A stretch of DNA of 10,567 nucleotides from an uncultured euryarchaeote. Lineage in GTDB: Archaea > Thermoplasmatota > Poseidoniia > Poseidoniales > Thalassarchaeaceae. The position numbers were made by a program, and so were the translations under genes. The stretch lies in NCBI GenBank assembly GCA_937897085.1, contig CALCOR010000119.1, positions 1 through 10,567 on the forward strand, in the 5' to 3' direction. The notes beneath the pieces were generated by a model that saw only the letters and a list, made by a program, of their open reading frames with translations, was not told the origin of the DNA and made no database searches. Positions 7,022 to 10,567 of the stretch are shown here, piece after piece. Position 1 is the first letter of the stretch; every line of letters starts with the position of its first letter.

Positions 7022-8629
7022 ATGGCTGAGGAGTCTGAATCCAAGAGCCATTTCGGCACCATCATCGGTGCTGTGTTCGCCGTCCTGATTGTCACCATGC
7101 TGCTGACGATGACATTGGTTGCCGCCAACAAGCAGACCTACTATTCAGCCTACGTTTCCAGTGGTGACGATGAGCGAGAGATTTTCGGTCAGGTGACCGA
7201 CATGCGCAACACTCTCGCTGATGATGAGGGATACGAGATCGCCAACACGATGTCCACCCCGATGCTGGTCAACGACTGGAAGGATCCGCACCGCACTCTG
7301 CTCGTCATCGCCGACCCAGAGAAGCCGATCGATGAAACCGAGGCTGACTCCATCTTCCGCTTCGTCACCGAGCGAGGGGGCAAGGTCGTCGTAGCTGCAG
7401 ACAACACGAACGCCAACCGGCTGGCCGCCAAGTTCGGCGTGACCTATCTCGGAGACCCACTGCTCGACAAGTTCCAGACATGGACCACATTCACTGACGA
7501 AGGCTCGAGCGGTGCCGAGAACTGGGGACAGGTGTGGGCGCTCGCATCCGTTCGCGAGGATGTCAACAACGACAATTGGGCTGGCGGCGGATTCAAGCCG
7601 CCGGGCTGCACCCAGACGCAGATAGACAATGGCGAGGTAGACGGCTGCCGTATGCCTGTGATGTTCAAGTCACCCACTGCGATGCGCTGGGAGTCTGTCG
7701 CCACCGACAATGTGGAGCATCCCGATTACGTTCCGCGCTTCGTGCGCACACTGGCTATGGCTAGTGACACTGCCTGTGTCGACAGGATGGGCTCGAATGG
7801 TTGTGACGACCCACGCAACCCAATCAGCAACCTCTCGCTCGTCCTGCGCATCGATTACCCCCATATCGAGGCGAATGACCTACGCCGGCTGGCTGGTGAG
7901 GACGGCTCGACCTACGGTTCTCTCGATGTGACCGGATCAATCGTGTTCATCTCGGATCCCGAGCCCATCTCGAACCGCTTCTGGGACGCAGACAGGGCAT
8001 CAGAGACAGATGTGCGCCAGACCTGCGACACCGAGTTGATTGCCTGCTGGCAGCGTCAGTTGTCCGGTGACAGCGCCTGGAAGGGAAACGAACTCTACTT
8101 CGCCGCGCTGATCTACGACATGATGGAGTTCGACAACGAGATGCTCCCCTATTCGATTCGCTTGCAATTCAGTGAATTCCGCATCGTCTTCGATGAGAGC
8201 AGGCACGTCACTGGAGCCCTCTCGAACCCGTTCATCGAGACGATGAGCACCATCGTGCTGCTCACCTCAGACGACTTCCTCAAGTGGTTGATCGTGCTCA
8301 ACCTGCTACTTCTCCTGCTGGTCTCCATAATGGTGGTTCCAGAAAAGGAGAACTGGCGTCATGTATTCGACCTCACCCGCTTCCGCGAGCGCCCAAACAA
8401 AATCGACCCCGAGTCATACCAGCAGCGCATGCGCGAGGCGCTGATGACCAAGGTGAGGCTGTTCTATGACCTTACCAGAGACGAGATGGCGCTGAAGACA
8501 CCGGCTGAGACGCAGTCGATGATCGGCGACCCGAGGCTCGTCGAACTGGCGTACAGCCAGCAGAGATCCTATTCCCCGGAGGAGAAGCGACAGCTGTTGC
8601 AGACAATCCGCAGATGGGGGAAGAAGTGA
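7022..8629 (+). CDS. DUF4350-containing membrane protein of a MoxR module
   Basis: From the ATG at 7022 the protein has 535 residues. TM1 (about 12-34) follows a short acidic head. A DUF4350-like domain (about 75-150) shows the typical layout: a strand TLLVIADP, then FRFVTERGGKVVVAADN (RGGK at 118-121) and a long outer region. TM2 lies at about 422-442, and a charged cytosolic tail of about 90 residues follows. The outer region has three close cysteine pairs (C196/C209, C252/C261, C335/C342), suggesting disulfides and an extracytoplasmic location. DUF4350 proteins are regularly encoded beside MoxR and DUF58 genes; their biochemical role is unknown. The start is uncertain: ATG 7010 and TTG 6986 are in frame, and GGGATG (7007-7012) before 7022 is only a weak ribosome site. 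It is followed after 27 nt by the MoxR gene. Confidence 0.8.
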   Translation: MAEESESKSHFGTIIGAVFAVLIVTMLLTMTLVAANKQTYYSAYVSSGDDEREIFGQVTDMRNTLADDEGYEIANTMSTPMLVNDWKDPHRTLLVIADPEKPIDETEADSIFRFVTERGGKVVVAADNTNANRLAAKFGVTYLGDPLLDKFQTWTTFTDEGSSGAENWGQVWALASVREDVNNDNWAGGGFKPPGCTQTQIDNGEVDGCRMPVMFKSPTAMRWESVATDNVEHPDYVPRFVRTLAMASDTACVDRMGSNGCDDPRNPISNLSLVLRIDYPHIEANDLRRLAGEDGSTYGSLDVTGSIVFISDPEPISNRFWDADRASETDVRQTCDTELIACWQRQLSGDSAWKGNELYFAALIYDMMEFDNEMLPYSIRLQFSEFRIVFDESRHVTGALSNPFIETMSTIVLLTSDDFLKWLIVLNLLLLLLVSIMVVPEKENWRHVFDLTRFRERPNKIDPESYQQRMREALMTKVRLFYDLTRDEMALKTPAETQSMIGDPRLVELAYSQQRSYSPEEKRQLLQTIRRWGKK

Positions 8630-8656
8630 AAAGAGAACAAGAAGGAGAGATGAAAG

Positions 8657-9751
8657 ATGCAAACACCGCCACCCCCACCCGGAGGACAACCCGCAGCGCC
8701 CGCCGCAGCCACACCACCACCACCAGCTCAGGCTGGTGCGGTGCAGGCTGGATATCAGGCCCAAACGGCAACTCCCCGGCACGAAAGTAGCCCTGAAGTG
8801 AAAGAACGACTAGCCGCAGTAGGAGCGATTGGACAAGCAATCTGTGCTGAGGTCGCGAAAGTGATCATCGGTAAGGGGCACGTGATAGACAACGTGTTGA
8901 TTGACATCCTGTCCAACGGTAACCTCCTGTTCGAGGACTATCCTGGACTCGCGAAGACGCTGATGACGAACACGTTCGCCGACGCGCTCGGTTGTGATTT
9001 CAAGCGTGTGTCATTCACGCCTGACCTGCTGCCAGCAGACATCACCGGCACGAACATCTACGACGCCAAGAAGGGCGAGTTCACATTCAAGCCGGGACCT
9101 ATCTTCTGCAACCTGTTGCTCTCTGACGAGATCAACCGTGCTCCGCCTAAGACGCAGGCTGCTCTGCTCGAGGCGATGCAAGAGAAGCAGGTGACCATCG
9201 GAACAGTGACCCACAAGTTGCCATCGCCTTTCCTGACGATGGCGACACAGAACCCGGTCGAGCAGGAGGGAACCTACCCACTGCCCGAGGCTCAGTTGGA
9301 CCGATTCATGTTCAAGATGAGCGTCGGCTACCCCGACCGCGCTGATGAGGACGAGATTCTCGCCCGACGTATCGAGCGCAAGAAGGACGCCGTTGACGTC
9401 GAGGTCATCACCGACCCACAGCGTGTCGTCGCCATGCAACAAGCAATCGAAGACATCTACGTCGACCCCGCTGTGCGGATGTACATGGTCGAGCTCGTCG
9501 CCCGCACGCGAGAGGACCCCCGTGTGCTCGTCGGCGCCTCACCCCGTGGTTCGCAAGCGCTGCTCAAGACAGGACGTGCGGCTGCCGCGATGCGCGGGCG
9601 TGACTTCGTGACGCCGGACGACGTGAAATCGGTGGCCACGCTGGCCATCTCGCACAGACTGATTCTGAAGCCGGAGCACCAGATCAAGGGACTCGAGAAC
9701 GAGGAGGTCATCCAGACCATCCTAGGCCAAGTTCCGGTGCCCACGGTCTGA
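8657..9751 (+). CDS. MoxR-family AAA+ ATPase
   Basis: The protein has 364 residues. Walker A is EDYPGLAKT with K100 and T101, the MoxR style in which GLAKT replaces GxGKT. Walker B is LLLSDE (D157, E158), running into INRAPPKTQAALLEAMQE, a near-invariant MoxR signature. The sensor 1 asparagine is N199 in ATQNPVEQEGTYPLPEAQLDRF, with R216 as candidate arginine finger. The sensor 2 arginine is R297 in GASPRGSQALL. MoxR ATPases use ATP hydrolysis to remodel or mature partner proteins, commonly with DUF58 or VWA partners. The first 40 or so residues are an atypical proline-, alanine- and glutamine-rich, probably disordered head encoded partly by CAC/CCA repeats (around 8670-8730). AAGGAG (8642-8647) precedes the ATG. 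It sits between the DUF4350 and DUF58 genes, as in many genomes. Confidence 0.95.
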   Translation: MQTPPPPPGGQPAAPAAATPPPPAQAGAVQAGYQAQTATPRHESSPEVKERLAAVGAIGQAICAEVAKVIIGKGHVIDNVLIDILSNGNLLFEDYPGLAKTLMTNTFADALGCDFKRVSFTPDLLPADITGTNIYDAKKGEFTFKPGPIFCNLLLSDEINRAPPKTQAALLEAMQEKQVTIGTVTHKLPSPFLTMATQNPVEQEGTYPLPEAQLDRFMFKMSVGYPDRADEDEILARRIERKKDAVDVEVITDPQRVVAMQQAIEDIYVDPAVRMYMVELVARTREDPRVLVGASPRGSQALLKTGRAAAAMRGRDFVTPDDVKSVATLAISHRLILKPEHQIKGLENEEVIQTILGQVPVPTV

Positions 9752-9779
9752 GCCGGACTTGGGGGATTACCCGAGGGAG

Positions 9780-9786
9780 GGAGGTG
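9780..9786 (+). promoter_or_regulatory. Ribosome binding site deciding the DUF58 GTG start
   Basis: GGAGGTG lies 7 nt before a GTG at 9794 and continues from a purine-rich run. An in-frame TGA at 9785 rules out any earlier start, so GTG 9794 is preferred over ATG 9815. Confidence 0.7.
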
Positions 9787-9793
9787 AGCAAGG

Positions 9794-10567
9794 GTGTGGT
9801 CCCGGAAATCTGCCATGTTCGGCAGTCTGGCGATTGCGCTCTACATGCTCGGCCTCACCCTGCGCAACCAACAACTCGTGACCGTCGCGGTGGTGCTGCT
9901 CTCCTTCCTGACCTGGGCGGCGCTCAAAGCTGGACACGCCGATGTCGCGGCCAGTGGACGGCGGCTCGAAGAAAGGACTGACGAGGAAGCAGGTGTGAGC
10001 CTCTCCAACCTGTCGGCGATGCGAAAACTATCCTCCGCACGAGTGTTCGAGGATGGGGAGGTCGAGGTAACTCTGAAGGTGCAGAACCACTCGCCGCTGT
10101 CCAAGGTTCTCGAGGTGCGCGACAGTCTGCCTGAAGTGATGCGCATCAAGAAAGGAGCCAACTACATCCTGATGGAACTGGGGCCGCGACGCGAGACGAT
10201 GATCGAATACACGGTCGAATGTCCCCTGCGTGGCTTCTACACCATCGGCCCGGTTGCCGTGCGCATACAGGACACGTTCGGATTCTTCCACCGAGAGAAG
10301 GAATTGCACGTCTACGACGACTTCCTGGTGTTCCCGAAGACCGAGGATCTCAAGGATGCGTTCGTGAAGAGCAAGGTCCCGAAGATCTTCACCGGCGCGG
10401 TGAACATCCGCCAGCCCGGACCAGGTTCGGAGTTCTACAACCTGCGCGAATACGTTCCCGGCGATCCGATGAAGTCGATCAACTGGAGCGCATATGCGCG
10501 CATGGGCAAGATGATGGTCAACGAGCGCGAACGTGATGCGGTCAGCGACATCATCCTCATCATTGAC
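9794..10567 (+). CDS. DUF58 membrane-anchored protein, 3'-truncated by the window
   Basis: The frame runs from GTG 9794 to the last base (258 codons) with no stop. Two adjacent hydrophobic segments (about 8-24 and 27-47) form an N-terminal membrane hairpin. A region of about 80-195 looks like an Ig-type beta-sandwich (EDGEVEVTLKVQNHS, RGFYTIGPVAVRIQDTFG), common ahead of DUF58. The DUF58 signature follows: REYVPGD (R218 to D224), INW (W231) and AR, then RERDAVSDIILIID, the opening strand of the VWA-like fold with its DxS-type metal site expected just past the window edge. DUF58 proteins are usual partners of MoxR ATPases. The gene begins 42 nt after the MoxR stop, so the two are almost certainly cotranscribed. 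Confidence 0.9.
   Translation, partial: MWSRKSAMFGSLAIALYMLGLTLRNQQLVTVAVVLLSFLTWAALKAGHADVAASGRRLEERTDEEAGVSLSNLSAMRKLSSARVFEDGEVEVTLKVQNHSPLSKVLEVRDSLPEVMRIKKGANYILMELGPRRETMIEYTVECPLRGFYTIGPVAVRIQDTFGFFHREKELHVYDDFLVFPKTEDLKDAFVKSKVPKIFTGAVNIRQPGPGSEFYNLREYVPGDPMKSINWSAYARMGKMMVNERERDAVSDIILIID

Noticed and set aside
8666..8730. CCA/CAC-rich tract as a tandem repeat or CRISPR-like element
   Set aside because: It is low-complexity coding DNA for the proline-rich MoxR head, without regular repeat units or spacers.
9758..9775. Possible terminator hairpin between MoxR and DUF58
   Set aside because: The 6-bp stem contains one G-U pair, no T-run follows, and the DUF58 ribosome site comes directly after; the genes look cotranscribed.

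Overview
This is a gene-dense, high-GC window with every supported gene on the + strand. It holds eight protein genes. The first and last are cut by the window edges, and no stretch over 300 bases lacks a gene. No RNA genes, insertion sequences or CRISPR arrays were seen. The best guess for the source is a marine planktonic euryarchaeon of the Poseidoniia (Marine Group II) type. The reasons are a TATA-like box ahead of the second gene block, a secreted Ig-like protein ending in a hydrophobic stretch plus an arginine cluster, and the style of the MoxR/DUF58/DUF4350 genes. A bacterial source cannot be excluded from this window alone.

Region 1 (1-1320) is the 3' part of a PlsC-family (lysophospholipid/glycerolipid) acyltransferase with a C-terminal membrane domain. 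A short gap with a perfect 9-bp hairpin follows.

Region 2 (1460-5833) is a tight three-gene operon for a molybdenum hydroxylase of the xanthine dehydrogenase family. The order is two-[2Fe-2S] small subunit, molybdopterin large subunit, FAD medium subunit, with overlapping stop and start codons. The large subunit reads like the 4-hydroxybenzoyl-CoA reductase (HCR) branch. The FAD subunit carries the cysteine-rich insertion that in HCR binds an extra [4Fe-4S] cluster. Electrons would pass between substrate, Mo cofactor, two [2Fe-2S] clusters, FAD and the extra cluster. The true substrate is not readable from sequence. A secreted or membrane-anchored protein with two Ig-like domains (5846-6796) follows only 12 nt after the FAD subunit and probably shares its transcript.

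Region 3 (7022-10567) is a second transcription unit behind a likely TATA box. It encodes a DUF4350 membrane protein with three cysteine pairs in its outer domain, a MoxR-type AAA+ ATPase, and a membrane-anchored DUF58 protein cut by the window end. This is the core of the widespread MoxR module, thought to act as an ATP-driven chaperone or assembly system at the membrane. Its location next to a molybdenum enzyme recalls CoxD, the MoxR-type maturation factor of CO dehydrogenase, but that link is only inference here.
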